From positions 1 through 64,000 of the forward strand of contig MVBO01000012.1 of the NCBI GenBank assembly GCA_002261195.1: DNA of 64,000 bases, written 5' to 3'. The translations under genes and the position numbers were made by a program. Origin of the DNA: Bifiguratus adelaidae. Lineage: Eukaryota; Mucoromycota; Endogonomycetes; Endogonales. The notes under the pieces were generated by a model, which saw nothing but the letters and a program-made list of their open reading frames with translations, searched no databases and had not been told where the DNA came from. Shown here piece after piece: positions 33,534 through 44,543 of the stretch (position 1 is the stretch's first letter; the number at the start of each line of letters is the position of its first letter).

Positions 33534-35291
33534 CTACTCTAGTAACTCTAAATGTCCCTTGATAGCGCTCCCTATGCCGACCTTATCTATCAAGAATGTG
33601 TCATGGCCGTACATAGAATCAAGCTCATAATAGGTCACATTCTTGTTTCCACCCAAGCGCAGACACTCGGCTATCTCCTTCTGTTGCCAGACGGGGAAGA
33701 GGATGTCCGATTGAACGCCAATGACAAGAGAAGGCATGGTGATGTTTCTCATGCCTGCCACCAAATCTTGCAAATCAGGCGTATTCGGGAGACTGGACAA
33801 TGCGGGTCGATCAGCCACAGTCTTAAGATGGCTTCGGACATCCTCTTGCAGATTTTCCTTGTTGTTTTCGACTGCATGAGGCTCTAGGGAACTGACGGGG
33901 CTGGCTATTTTACACGCTTCGACTTCACCTTGATCTTGCAGCAATTTTGCAAACCGAACCTTGTTTCGGTCGCGCTGTCCCTGCAGTTTCTGACGCGCAG
34001 ATGCCGACATGTCGAATAAATCCATGGCCTTTGACACGTATAACAACGAGTTGGCGTCATATTGAAGACAAAATCGTTCACCTTGATGATCGAGATAGGT
34101 CTCAATTAGGAAATCGGGACAAAGTGCCGGAGATTGATCCTCGTGGGCGCGTTTCCGACCAAAACGTTGTTCCCATTCTGGTCCTGATCGATAGGTGATG
34201 GTGGCGATTTCTCGAGCCAACTAATGGCAATGTTAGTTGCGCGCAAGGATGAGAATCTTGTACACTACTTGCCTTCATACCAACATGCGGGGGATGACCT
34301 TTGTAATAAAAGCCCTTGTTCCAATTGGGGTCGTTCATCAACACTAGGTGGATATGCAGCATGAGCAAGTGAGCGTTGATATGTGCGCGCTTGAGCCTTT
34401 CAGCCTACCTGAGCGTTGAGTATGTCGTAGTGCAATGGAGTATGGATGCGATCGGGCGCATCCAGAGATGGAAATGACTCGGTTAACGCGTTGAGGAAAT
34501 AAGGAGGCAGCTGCAATCGACTAGACATCAACGTGAGACACCAAGTCCGCTGCTCACGCACGATGTGTAAGACTCACCTGCATGCCACCCATGCTACTTC
34601 CCACACTGGCATGCAACCGATCAACACCCAAGTGATCCAACAAGAAGAATTGCGCTCGCACCATATCGAAAATTGTCAAGATGGGAAACCGAGTCGCATA
34701 CCTCTCCCCGTCGGCCGGATCCACACTCGAGGGACCCGTACTGCCATAGCATCCTCCAATAACGTTGGTACAAATGACAAAAAACTTGTTGGTATCGATA
34801 TAGAGACCGGGTCCGATAAAATCCTCCCACCATCCCTTGCTCGTATTGTCGGGATGTGATTTCGCATGCGATGAACCGGATAAACCGGTATGAATGAGAA
34901 TCACATTGTCCTTGGCCTTGTTCAATTGACCCCATGTCTCATAAGCAATCTCAAAGCTCGGTAACACACCGCCATGATCAAGCAGAAAAGGTTGCTTGTG
35001 CGAAAAGGTCTTGTACCCCGTGGCAATCTTTTCGTAAGCAGGTTCGGGCCCTCCGTCGAGCGAGCGCTCTCTATCTTGGTTCACATCCAGACATGGAAAA
35101 TTGAGTTGTGGATTCGACGCAGTGCGTTGTGCTTGACTCGGCGCAACCACTCCAGCAGAAAACCCTAAGCAACATTCCGGCGTCAGGAAGAGGCAAGGTA
35201 TGAATGCAAAAGACTTACCTCGAGTGGCATAGAGAGCAGGCAATAGCCGTCGAGTGCCTACCCGCACGCTCTGTCGAAGCAGAAAAGCCAT
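33534..35291 (-). CDS. cys2: Serine O-acetyltransferase, homoserine-acetyltransferase-like (Cys2/CysA type)
   Basis: Alpha/beta-hydrolase acyltransferase that forms O-acetyl-serine for cysteine synthesis. The N-terminus [20 protein letters not shown] is a likely mitochondrial presequence, as in fungal Cys2/CysA. Motifs: [48 protein letters not shown], the nucleophile elbow [12 protein letters not shown] (Ser), [26 protein letters not shown], catalytic Asp in GVQSDILFP and His in YGHDTFL. The spacing and the GPSSVDP and [10 protein letters not shown] segments favour serine over homoserine acetyltransferase. Four introns; the one at 34221-34272 needs a GC donor (AAG then GCAAGT) to join GMK to [10 protein letters not shown]. 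The start is 76 bp from the divergent EF-hand gene. Confidence 0.88.
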
Positions 35292-35367
35292 AGACAATCA
35301 CACAAACACACAAGAAGAGCAAAGAAGAGGAGAAAGGCGCAATCACGCCATTTTAGATTGAACCTTA

Positions 35368-35730
35368 ATGGAGTTGCTCTTGACAGCTGAAGGCGATGAC
35401 ATTTCAGACGCTTGTTTGGCTATTCTCGACAAGATATTCGTACGCTTCGACGTAGACAAGGATGGTCACTTGTCAAGGAGTGAACTGAATGCATTTGCTA
35501 CGGCGACCAATGGCGCGCCATTCACCGATCAAGAGTTGGCCGAGATTGACGACAACTTTGACATGGACGAACAAGGTTTGACGAAGGGTGGTTTCATCCA
35601 ATTGTACGCTCTTCAAACGAGCAGTGAGCCTGAGGTTACGCTCAAGGATTTCAAGGCATTGGGATATGACATTGAAAAAGAGGCCGCGGCAGAGGACAAG
35701 ACTTCCGGAGAGAAGAGCAGCACATCCTGA
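35368..35730 (+). CDS. EF-hand protein
   Basis: 120 residues, single exon, starting MELLLTAEGDDISDACLAIL. One canonical EF-hand loop is visible at about residues 29-40 (DVDKDGHLSRSE). A degenerate second loop is near residue 70 (DNFDMDEQGLTKGGF). The tail is Lys/Glu/Ser-rich. It is probably a small calcium-binding or regulatory protein; the partner is unknown. It shares a 76-bp divergent promoter with the serine acetyltransferase. Confidence 0.8.
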   Translation: MELLLTAEGDDISDACLAILDKIFVRFDVDKDGHLSRSELNAFATATNGAPFTDQELAEIDDNFDMDEQGLTKGGFIQLYALQTSSEPEVTLKDFKALGYDIEKEAAAEDKTSGEKSSTS

Positions 35731-35779
35731 ATCCCAAGGACCCTATTCATCATGATTATAGACATTATAACATTGTACT

Positions 35780-37066
35780 CTACATGTCTAGTGTATACAA
35801 GAATTCCGGCAATACTTTTTCATACCCGACATCCGCCCACCGAACCACACATGAAGGTGGAATTCCAAAGAATGGACTGATCCAGTCCATCCAGGTCGCC
35901 TTGGCTCCAATCAACCGTAAATATCCTCGCTCCACCAAATGGACAAACACAGCTTTGCGTTTCTGCAAGAGATGAAACCATTGAAAGAGGTGCCAGTTGG
36001 GTGAAGGGAACAGGAGGCGAGGTAGGGGATAGCCGAGACCGATATGACGTCTTGGAATGTGTGTACAGAGGTCGACGACCGTGCCAAGCACCCAATCACC
36101 GCTATCCTTGAAGCGTTTAATCATGTATGGATGCGCTGCGTCAATCTCGCCTACAAAGCGGTCAATGAGAGCATCGTTGGCATGAGACATAAAGGTATCG
36201 AGATAGGAGTACCGGCGAGAGCGTGTTCGGCAGCGTATGATGGGTTGTGGTACATCGGCGGATTGAAAGGAGACAAGCGCCTTGATCTCCCAGAAATTGC
36301 ATCCAAAGCGACCCACAAAGGCTTCGGCCGTCTCAGATGTAAAGGCATGTCGACTGGTGGAAGGAATGATGAGCTGCAACAGGTATTGTACAAGGTCGAT
36401 ATCGTAAGCGGATGTCAGCGTCATGTAATGACAATGCGGAGGGAATGCACCAATCCACCGTCGCTCTTGCCAAGCCCAAGCTCCATCTCCACAGACAACG
36501 ACATTGGCAGCACGATAGACGCCATACCGGGTCAATGCTGCAAGCGCATCCCACATGGGTCGATTCAATGGATCTCGGACATCTTCCAGTGTCACATTGT
36601 CCAATATAATTAACAATGGCCTCCCATGCAACCTCTTGAAAGCATGCGCGCATGGTCTGAGCGCCGCCAGTCGCTTGCATCCCATCTGTCCAATTAGCGC
36701 ACATTGCAAGGCTCCTCCTCCATTGCCTTCTTTCCTATCCTTTTGTCCTACATCCCTCACAGACACGTACACACCATCCTTGTCCAGCCATTCCAACAGA
36801 GCACTCGTCTTTCCAATCCCTTTATCTCCGTCTACAACGACAAACCCTTTGGCTCTCGCTAACGACATTTTAAGTGTTGTGGTCTGCAAAGTAAACACCG
36901 GTAGTCCATAGAGTGGCTGAGGAGGTGGTATAATGTCCATAGTGCAAGATTCATGCTGTAATTCATCTAGTCCACCCATGCCATGCTGGGTGTGTGAGAA
37001 AAGGAAGCCGAACGATGGAACACCCCGCTCGAATGAGGTCACCTGATCCAAGTCACGTGAGCGCAT
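35780..37066 (-). CDS. P-loop ATPase of unknown function
   Basis: 428 residues, one exon. I do not recognise the family. Residues about 70-90 contain a Walker A motif (VVVDGDKGIGKTSALLEWL), and about 150-158 a Walker B-like strand (PLLIILDNV). A later strand, ANVVVCGDGAWAWQERRW, could be a sensor region. The organisation resembles AAA/STAND or archaeal-type ATPases (AAA_16-like), but the C-terminal half, rich in aromatic residues, has no recognised repeat. An absence of introns is notable among intron-rich neighbours. The start ATG at 37066 is the first in frame after upstream stops. It converges on the EF-hand gene, with stops 49 bp apart. Confidence 0.7.
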   Translation of the reverse strand: MRSRDLDQVTSFERGVPSFGFLFSHTQHGMGGLDELQHESCTMDIIPPPQPLYGLPVFTLQTTTLKMSLARAKGFVVVDGDKGIGKTSALLEWLDKDGVYVSVRDVGQKDRKEGNGGGALQCALIGQMGCKRLAALRPCAHAFKRLHGRPLLIILDNVTLEDVRDPLNRPMWDALAALTRYGVYRAANVVVCGDGAWAWQERRWIGAFPPHCHYMTLTSAYDIDLVQYLLQLIIPSTSRHAFTSETAEAFVGRFGCNFWEIKALVSFQSADVPQPIIRCRTRSRRYSYLDTFMSHANDALIDRFVGEIDAAHPYMIKRFKDSGDWVLGTVVDLCTHIPRRHIGLGYPLPRLLFPSPNWHLFQWFHLLQKRKAVFVHLVERGYLRLIGAKATWMDWISPFFGIPPSCVVRWADVGYEKVLPEFLYTLDM

Positions 37067-37471
37067 CTACTCCATGGCTGACCAACGTGGCAACAAACAA
37101 CTTGACGGTGCCTGTGAAGCGAATAAGCATAATCTAGCACACTGATCCATGCGGCAGTGTATCATTGTCCAGCATGGCCCAAAGAAAGGCATTAGCATGA
37201 ATGCATTGTTGACCCATATCTTGTAAGATCACAAATGGAACACTAAGATGCCGGTTTACCCCACGGGCAAGTGTCCGAGTGCACGTCACCATAGATACAA
37301 GTCTATCGCCAGCCTACCATCCATGTCAACCATCATTCATGTCATATCTGCACCATGCAATAGCATATATAGCGCGTATACTCCAGTGCGCTATATAACT
37401 TGAGCGTGACAATTTGCATTTTTTTAACCCTCTTCTGCTTCCTTTTCCCCCCATTCACTTCCTTAGACACC
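37067..37471. promoter_or_regulatory. Divergent promoter region, P-loop ATPase / aspartate aminotransferase
   Basis: 405 bp between start codons. On the plus side TATA-like elements occur at 37369-37380 (GCATATATAGCG) and 37391-37400 (GCTATATAAC), followed by a T/C-rich leader before the aminotransferase ATG. No gene is seen within. Confidence 0.5.
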
Positions 37472-38722
37472 ATGCTCGCACGCTCTGCGTTCCCACGTGT
37501 GTTGACACGCTCAGTATCCACCTGGTCATCCGTTCCTCAAGGTCCTCCTGATGCCATTCTCGGTGTGACAGAGGCATTCAAGGCCGACAAGGACCCCCGC
37601 AAGATGAACCTCGGAGTGGGTGCCTATCGCGACGATGCCGGCAAACCTTTTGTCTTGAGCTCTGTGCGCAAGGCAGAGAAGCTCTTGTTGGAGAAGGGTT
37701 TGGACAAGGAATACGCTGGTATTACGGGTGTACCTGAATTCACCAAGGCGGCCGGTGTGCTGGCGTATGGTGCCGACTCTGCTCCAATCCAGAGCAACAG
37801 CTTATCCATCACTCAGTCCATCTCTGGCACAGGTGCTTTGCGTATCGGTGGCGTGTTCCTTGCGCGCTTTTACCCGCATGCGAAATCCATCTACTTGCCC
37901 AATCCCACCTGGGGAAATCACATTCCCATCATGAAGGATTCCGGTTTGCAAGTTGAACGCTATCGCTATTTCGATCCCAAGACCAATGGCTTGGATATCG
38001 CCGGCATGTTGGATGATATCAAGGCTGCACCCAAAAACTCCATCGTCCTCTTGCATGCCTGTGCGCATAACCCTACTGGTGTAGATCCCACCAAGACCCA
38101 ATGGGACGAGATCGCTCAGGTTGTCAAGGAGCGCAATCACTTTGCCTTCTTTGATATGGCCTATCAAGGATTCGCTTCCGGTGATTCTACCAAGGATGCC
38201 TATGCTCTCCGTAAATTTGTCGCCGATGACCATCGTGTCTGCCTTTCTCAATCATTTGCCAAGAACATGGGTCTCTACGGCGAACGTGTTGGCTCTTTCT
38301 CCATCGTATGCGAAAGCCCGGAGGAGAAGGCTCGTGTGGACAGTCAAATCAAAATTTTGATTCGTCCCTTGTATTCCAACCCTCCAATCAATGGCGCCCG
38401 TATCGTCTCCACCGTGCTAAACACCCCTGAACTTCGCTCGGAGTGGTTGGATGAGGTCAAGTTAATGGCTGACCGCATCATCACCATGCGTACTCAACTC
38501 AGAAACCATCTGGAGAACGACTTCAAGTCGTCCTTGCCTTGGAACCACATCACTGACCAGATCGGCATGTTCTGCTATTCGGGTCTCACCGGAGAACAAG
38601 TGGACAAGCTCAAGAATGACTGGCACGTGTACTTGACGCGTGATGGCCGTATCAGTATGGCTGGTATCAGCAGCGGCAACGTCAAGTACTTGGCCGAAGC
38701 TATTCACAATGTTACCAAATAG
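37472..38722 (+). CDS. AAT1: Mitochondrial aspartate aminotransferase
   Basis: PLP enzyme interconverting aspartate/2-oxoglutarate and oxaloacetate/glutamate; part of the malate-aspartate shuttle. Single exon, 416 residues from [20 protein letters not shown], a typical mitochondrial presequence. Motifs: [16 protein letters not shown], the glycine-rich PLP phosphate site [34 protein letters not shown], and the PLP lysine in [16 protein letters not shown]. The substrate-binding Arg lies near the C-terminus (GRISMAGIS region). The in-frame upstream Met at 37400 would add a hydrophobic leader lying beside the TATA elements, so the 37472 start is preferred. Confidence 0.95.
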   Translation: MLARSAFPRVLTRSVSTWSSVPQGPPDAILGVTEAFKADKDPRKMNLGVGAYRDDAGKPFVLSSVRKAEKLLLEKGLDKEYAGITGVPEFTKAAGVLAYGADSAPIQSNSLSITQSISGTGALRIGGVFLARFYPHAKSIYLPNPTWGNHIPIMKDSGLQVERYRYFDPKTNGLDIAGMLDDIKAAPKNSIVLLHACAHNPTGVDPTKTQWDEIAQVVKERNHFAFFDMAYQGFASGDSTKDAYALRKFVADDHRVCLSQSFAKNMGLYGERVGSFSIVCESPEEKARVDSQIKILIRPLYSNPPINGARIVSTVLNTPELRSEWLDEVKLMADRIITMRTQLRNHLENDFKSSLPWNHITDQIGMFCYSGLTGEQVDKLKNDWHVYLTRDGRISMAGISSGNVKYLAEAIHNVTK

Positions 38723-38843
38723 ATCCATGTTGCTCAATAGTGTGCTTAGAATTAGTTGACATGTGAACCTATATAAAACCTATACAGGGCTTGCCAGGCA
38801 AGTATACCCAAGAAGCAAAATAACAATTGTTGCGCCGTGTCCT

Positions 38844-40536
38844 TTATGACATGGCCAACATGGCCCTGGCGCGTTTCCAGTCGCCTCCACATTCCCGAAC
38901 CGCATCCACCACTTCCTGTTCCGACACGGCAAGCTCCTCCGCCGTCGCCTGAACCCGCCATCGAAACACAAATTTTTCCCGTTCCCGATGAGGATCCTTT
39001 GACCCACCCATCGGCGAATGTGCCGTAGACGTCAGCGGTCGTCGAGGCGAACCCCGTAACAGTGAACGTGGTGATCGAAAAGGCGAGCCGGGAGACTGTA
39101 AACTTTGGTACCGTTCACTTCCCTCATTCTCCTTCTCGGCCTCTTCCGCTTCTCCCTCGCCATCCTCGCCATCCTCGCTGTCCTCTTGAAAGGATACATG
39201 TCGATCAAACAGCGGCGAAAGCGGGACCCGATGTTTCGCATCCAGTGTATCAGTCAAGAAGGGCGAAAAAACCCGACTGATTTCATGTTCCTGTTCAACC
39301 AACTGGCTAATCGCATCCTCTTCCAAATCCAACCTGGCTTTCAGGTTTCGAAGACGTTGTAGACGTTGAGCGTTGGTGCTGGGGAAAGGATCCGATATAC
39401 GAGCGCGTTTGGGAGATCGACGACGAATGGGGCTGGGTAATAGGTCGATGCCCCAGGAAGAGGCACGAGGGACGTACTGGTCTGAAAGACGTCTGCGAGG
39501 TGTGGAAATTTTTTGGGATTCGAGCGCGTCCTTGAAGTCGTCGATGGATCGTTCAATGGATGCTTCCTCTTCGATCAAGTCTTGAGCTGTAGGCTCGTCT
39601 TCGAACAAGGGAAATTTGTCGCGATTGATCGTGAAAAGTTTGTTGACTTCTGGACGGGCTGTGACAAGATGTCGGCTGAGTGTGCGTTTGCGTTCGACGG
39701 ATGGCGGATTGGTTGGTTCAGGTGGGAGATAGTCATCGTCGTTATCTTGAAGTTGAGGTTCGGTGTGCTGGTTTTGGTGTAGGTCATGTTGTTGTGAGCC
39801 CGTAGTCGTAGGCGCAGGATGAAGGGATTCGCGCTCAGAGATACGTGATGGTTGCTCTGCCTGCTGTTCATCAGGGTGCTCTTGTTCCGCTGCGGGTGCA
39901 TTCAAAATGTTGCGTTCTTCTACTGTCAAAGTGGGCATAATTTGCTTGACGAAATGAGCTCTCCATGCTTGCCAAGGATGTTGAGGGTGCTACATAAAGA
40001 GGTCAATACCAATGGACCGTGTAACGCATCATCACTTGCCTGCTCCGCAAACTCCTTGTAAATGTTATTGCCCGCAGCCTTATTACCAGGTCGAATGACG
40101 AATTGGCGCAGCAACCGGCGTTCCTCCGCTGTGAACTGAGCACGGCTAACCTCATGAGCTTCTGTTGGTCCTGGATAGAGACTTACCCATTGGGAAATGC
40201 TTTGCCTGCCACGATGCGATACGATTCAATAGGCAGAGTTTGACCGCGAGCAATACAGTCACGAATGTACTTGTAAGAATAGTAGGGTGTGGACCCATCG
40301 TACTGGTCAGCCTTGTCTGGGTCCGCCATAATGCGCACATTCGACCCATTGCCGCGGGTTACCTTGCCTCCATGATCCTTTGAAACCCGTTGAGAACAAT
40401 CACATTGCGACGAAAAGCTAATCAAATGACAACTTGCCTGTATATCCTGTACCAGCTGTGCTCTGTTTCGAACACCATGGCTCACAAAGAAGACCAATGG
40501 TTCACCTGACGAGTCCGTGAAGACCGGATGAGCCAT
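38844..40536 (-). CDS. RAP1: Telomere-binding protein Rap1-like (BRCT + Myb)
   Basis: Telomere-associated protein. Four exons: 40438-40536, 40187-40377, 40040-40145 and 38844-39989. The N-terminus is a BRCT domain (MAHPVFTDSSGEPLVFFVSH, then DHGGKV, TPYYSYKYIRDCIARGQTLP). A Rap1-type Myb domain follows (RAQFTAEERRLLRQFVIRPG, NIYKEFAEQ, HPWQAWRAHF). The middle is acidic and Ser/Pro-rich with several basic patches. The C-terminal end (VSEQEVVDAVRECGGDWKRA) resembles the small helical Rap1 C-terminal domain. The intron at 39990-40039 must use a GC donor (CAG then GCAAGT). The first, 40378-40437, probably does too; it is 60 nt and in frame, so retention is possible. The start is 52 bp from DNMT2. 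Without intron 1 the protein has 513 residues. Confidence 0.85.
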
Positions 40537-40588
40537 GCAACAATGTGTCAATTTCCCACCTTCCCACCTTCCCACCTTGGATCAAGTC
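40537..40588. promoter_or_regulatory. 52-bp shared RAP1/DNMT2 promoter with tandem repeats
   Basis: The interval between the divergent start codons contains three direct copies of TTCCCACC (about 40553-40576). No TATA box is visible. The repeats are a natural candidate for a shared activator site; binding is inferred. Confidence 0.5.
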
Positions 40589-42110
40589 ATGCTGTCGTTG
40601 CTAGAGTTTTACTCTGGTATTGGTGGAATGGTAGGTGATTGTTGACTTTGAGAGGGCTATGGTGGTTAACAAGGGATCCTCTGTACTCGCTGATTTGCCA
40701 TGTCTTGTCATTTTAGCACTTTGCCATTCTGGAAGCTGGTCTAGACGTGGAGATCTTGAAGGCATTCGATATCAATACTACAGCTAATGCCATTTACGCT
40801 CACAACTTTGGTAAAAAGACCGTAGTGCAGGTTCGCCTTGTCCTATATCTCGAGCCATAACGTTTGGTTGACTTCCAATTGCACCGTAGAGGAATATCGA
40901 AGCATTGCCGTTGGAATACTACGATAAACTTGGAGCTGATATTTGGACAATGAGCCCACCATGTCAACCCTACACACGAACAGGTAAAAAGCAAGGATCC
41001 AAGGACATGCGGGCCAAATCATTTCTCTATTTGATGGACATGCTTCCGAAAATGCAACATCCACCAAGCTATATTTTGTTGGAAAATGTCAAGGGATTCG
41101 AGGTACACATTCATGAGAACGTGCAAGGCAAGGGTTGACGGGGACTTAGGAATCTGATTCTCGCGATATCTTGGTCGAGGCGCTAAAGGAAGGTGGATAC
41201 TGCTACCAAGAACTTCTGCTCACCCCCTTGCAATACGGCATTCCCAATTCACGTCTTCGCTATTACATGCTCGTAGGTTTACATGACGAGTGGACATTGC
41301 TTACCATACATTTTCAGGCCAAAAAAAAACCTCTTTCCTTCACCTTTTCACCCACTAATACCATTCTCGGTGCCGTCCCATCCACACAGACCTCAGAAGC
41401 CATTGATTACGCCTTGATTGCCGCAGACGACAAGGAAGAAAAGATTCTTCAAAATGCTGAATTGGGCAAACAACTCGCTCCTCTCTTCGAATACCTCGTT
41501 CCTCAAGACAAGTGGGACCCGCTGGACGATGTGTGGGTTCCCATGTCGACCATCACGAAATATGGCAGGTTGTTTGATATCGTGAAACCTTCCATGAAAC
41601 GAAGTTGCTGTTTTACCAAGGGTGGGTGTGAGTAGCAAACTGGCAAGTGCACTGACCTGGCCATAGGTTACCATCACTTTGTAGAAGCGACCGGATCAGT
41701 CCTCCAAATGAATGAATCGCTCAATGTAAGTTCATCTGCGCATGACGATCTAAATATCGATCGCTTTGGGATGATAGACCACCACCACGTTTGATGCCCT
41801 GGCCGCTTTCCAGTCGCAAACCAAAAAGCGGCATTTTCAAGACGATCGACCCAAGGAGACACTTGCCGACGTTGATCCCACCATCGCCGCGCAACAAACA
41901 GAGATAGAGAATCGTCTGTCGGCGCTCCAACTACGGTTCTTTACACCTCGCGAAATTGCCAATCTCATGGGCTTCCCTGCCGAGTTTAGTCTACCTAGCG
42001 AGATCAACTTGAAACAACGCTACCGAGCCTTGGGCAACAGCGTCAATGTCAAGGTCGTGGCAGCGCTCATGCGATGTTTACTAGACAAAGAGTCCGTAGA
42101 TCCAATATAA
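40589..42110 (+). CDS. DNMT2: tRNA (cytosine-38-C5)-methyltransferase DNMT2/TRDMT1
   Basis: Methylates C38 of tRNA-Asp and some other tRNAs, using AdoMet. Seven exons give 395 residues: 40589-40630, 40717-40830, 40890-41102, 41150-41272, 41318-41621, 41667-41725 and 41778-42110. Motif I is LLEFYSGIGGM-HFAILEAG (across intron 1), motif IV SPPCQPYTRTGKKQGS with the catalytic Cys, motif VI ILLENVKGFE, motif VIII QYGIPNSRLRYYML and the Dnmt2 signature CFTKGYHHFVEATGS. The C-terminal motifs IX-X are FTPREIANLMGFP and RYRALGNSVNV. Intron 2 has a GTTCGC donor. The stop codon is 1 nt from that of the convergent acyl-CoA synthetase gene. Confidence 0.95.
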
Positions 42111-42111
42111 C

Positions 42112-44486
42112 TTATTGATACATTTTTTGAATGGACTCGTCATACCGCTTCTTGATATCACGGCGCTTGATTTTTCCACTTGTTGTCATGAACCTGTTCG
42201 TGGTCCAATCTTCATTACAAATTACCAAATCCCTAATTATCTCCACCTTGGTGCAACCGGCCGCTTTGGCAGTGTCCTGCAGAGCTTTCAAGAGCGACTG
42301 CTTTTCTGCGTTTTCGTGTTGAGGTTCCACGACAGCCACAATGAAGTCATTGCCATTATCTGCCACAAGACAAATGTTTTTTATGTCCTTACAGTCGCGA
42401 TACTTGCTTTCCAGGTTTTCGAGTGCAATATACTCCCCGTGAGCGAGTTTGACAAGATTCTTGACCCGATCGGTGATTGAAAATGTACCATCGGCATTGC
42501 GACGAGCAATGTCACCCTGTAACATGATTAGCTCTAAAGGTACACCATAGACCTGGACCTGCCGTTTTGAACCATCCGTCTTCTGTCAAGGCTTCCTGTG
42601 TGTTCTGATCTTGCTTGTAGTAACCTTTCATGACCGATGGTCCTCGTAGCCACATTTCTCCCACACCGTCCTCAGCACGGTAATCGGTATCGGGAACGTC
42701 CACTAATTTGATCTCAATGGAGGGACTTGGAGTTCCAATCGTACCGATAACACCTCCCATGGAAGGCAGCGTTACGCCTCCAAGACCGCCGATTTCGGTC
42801 AAGCTACAAACGCGCCATTAAAATCAGAGCATGTGGTGGAGAATGATACGCACCCGTAGCCCTGCAGCAAGTCGCAAACGGTACAGTACATAAACTTGTG
42901 CGTTTCATCACTGATTGGAGCACCACCGGTAAGACCGATCCGAAGTCGACCTCCGGTCACTTCCTTGACCTTGGCGAACACGAGATTGTCAACAAAGTTG
43001 GATATGACATTGTTGAACCCCAGCCATTGTATGCAAAACCATTTGAACGCCAAAGCAGCTGATTGTGGTTGGATGGATCAGTACAAGCACAAGGATCAAA
43101 CATAACACGTACCATTAAACACCTTTTGAACCATGGGACTTTGTTTCTCGACCTGTCCAAGAATACCTTTACGGATACGCTCCCAAACCGTCGGCACACC
43201 AGCCATCAAGGTCGGTCTCAGAGCCTTGAGATCAGGAACACCTTTGCCTTCTCCATTGGGCCCAGTTACATTCTCCATTAATGTTCTCACCCGACCATAA
43301 CCGATAGGAACCGCCTAAGCGCAATGTCAGCTGAAGCAATGATGCAAGCCGCGCATGTACTTGCCACATAAATCATCAGAAATTCGACCAAAAACTCCAA
43401 CACATGTGCTTGCGGCAGGTAGGCTATCAAGACATCCCGCTTGGAATCTAGCACATTCTCCTGCTCTAGTAGGATCTCTGCAGCTGCGACAACAGCAACC
43501 ATATTGCCATGCGTGAGCTGTGCACCTTTAGGCACGCCAGTGCTACCGGAGGTGTACATGATCATCGCCAAATCATTGGTAGAAGCAGGCGTCAAAATAA
43601 TGTCTTTTCCTCGATCGCCCTTCTTGAGATCGTCAATGTGCACCATAGGTAAAGGGGCGGAATCGAGCACCCTTTTAGCCTTGTCGCCTCCCTCACTAGC
43701 GTGGCCAGTGTAGATGACGCTCTTGACCTGGCCACGCGGCGTTTTCTCTGCCAATTGAGCGACCTTGTCCAGCAAACTGTATTCGGTGAATATAACGACG
43801 GCTTCTGATTCCTTTAGTGTATGTAATACAGCATCGACAGGCATCGAATCATAGGCTGTGACGATGGTGATGGAGTTACTGAAGCATGCTAGGTGGAAAG
43901 ATTAGTTGCAATTGATCCATTATGCCGCAAAGAGTCTCAACATACCAAGCGCACTCATGATCCAATCGGCGCTAGGTGTGAAATGGTAAATGTGGATGCC
44001 AATGCGTAACGGAATGGCTTAAACTCACCATGTCTTTGCAAATAGCAAAACCTTGTCCCCCGAATCAGCGCCTAGAGTAGAAAGGCCCCTTGCAATGTTG
44101 TCTGTCTGTGCCTTTGCGTCCTTGAAGGATACCCAATCGTAATCGGTCAGTTCATACATGTCCCATGCCTTGTTTGATCCCTCCTGTTTGATGTGATGTA
44201 CCTATGACCGGGGTAGGTAGATCGTATCAGCAGACCATCGACATGCAAATCATATGCAAGAACACATCAAACTCACATTAATAACATGCCGAGTACCAAA
44301 GCAAGGCTTGTCTCCGTGAGTCTCAGAGACATACTCCCAAATCTTGTTCAAGGTCTTTTCATCGTCATTCAACCGTGGCCATACTGGACTATCTACAAGC
44401 TTGTCCTTCGCTACAGCCGCACGGTATATATGCTCTTGTTCGTTCACTAGGACCGTGACAGGGTGAGCAACGCTAGGCGCAGACAT
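42112..44486 (-). CDS. Long-chain acyl-CoA synthetase
   Basis: AMP-forming enzyme that activates long-chain fatty acids with CoA. The start is MSAPSVAHPVTVLVNEQEHI at 44486. Motifs: ATP-binding YTSGSTGVPKGAQLTHGN, YLPQAHVLEFLVEF, GYGRVRTLMENV, GLTGGAPISDETHKFM, GYGLTEIGGLGG, GEMWLRGPSVMKGYYK, WFKTGDIARR, and KLAHGEYIALENLE of the fatty-acyl-CoA synthetase signature. The C-terminal catalytic Lys lies in SGKIKRRDI. Seven introns; two require GC donors: 43315-43364 (GCAAGT, joins MIYV to AVPIGYGR) and 42517-42562 (GCAGGT, joins WFKT to GDIARR). No transmembrane anchor or PTS1 (ends KMYQ) is evident. It shares a 57-bp divergent promoter with PRMT5. Confidence 0.93.
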
Positions 44487-44543
44487 AATAAGAACAAGAA
44501 GTTGTGACGTTACTTTGATTGCACGTGGTTTCCATTGTTTGGT
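44487..44543. promoter_or_regulatory. 57-bp divergent promoter, acyl-CoA synthetase / PRMT5
   Basis: Start codons at 44486 (minus) and 44544 (plus) are 57 bp apart. No TATA box or repeat stands out. Leaders must be very short or overlap. Confidence 0.4.

Noticed and set aside
35157-35166. AAACCCTAAG resembling a telomere box
   Set aside because: It is the intron 3' splice junction of the serine acetyltransferase gene (minus-strand GCTTAG then GGTTTTC), so the match is explained.
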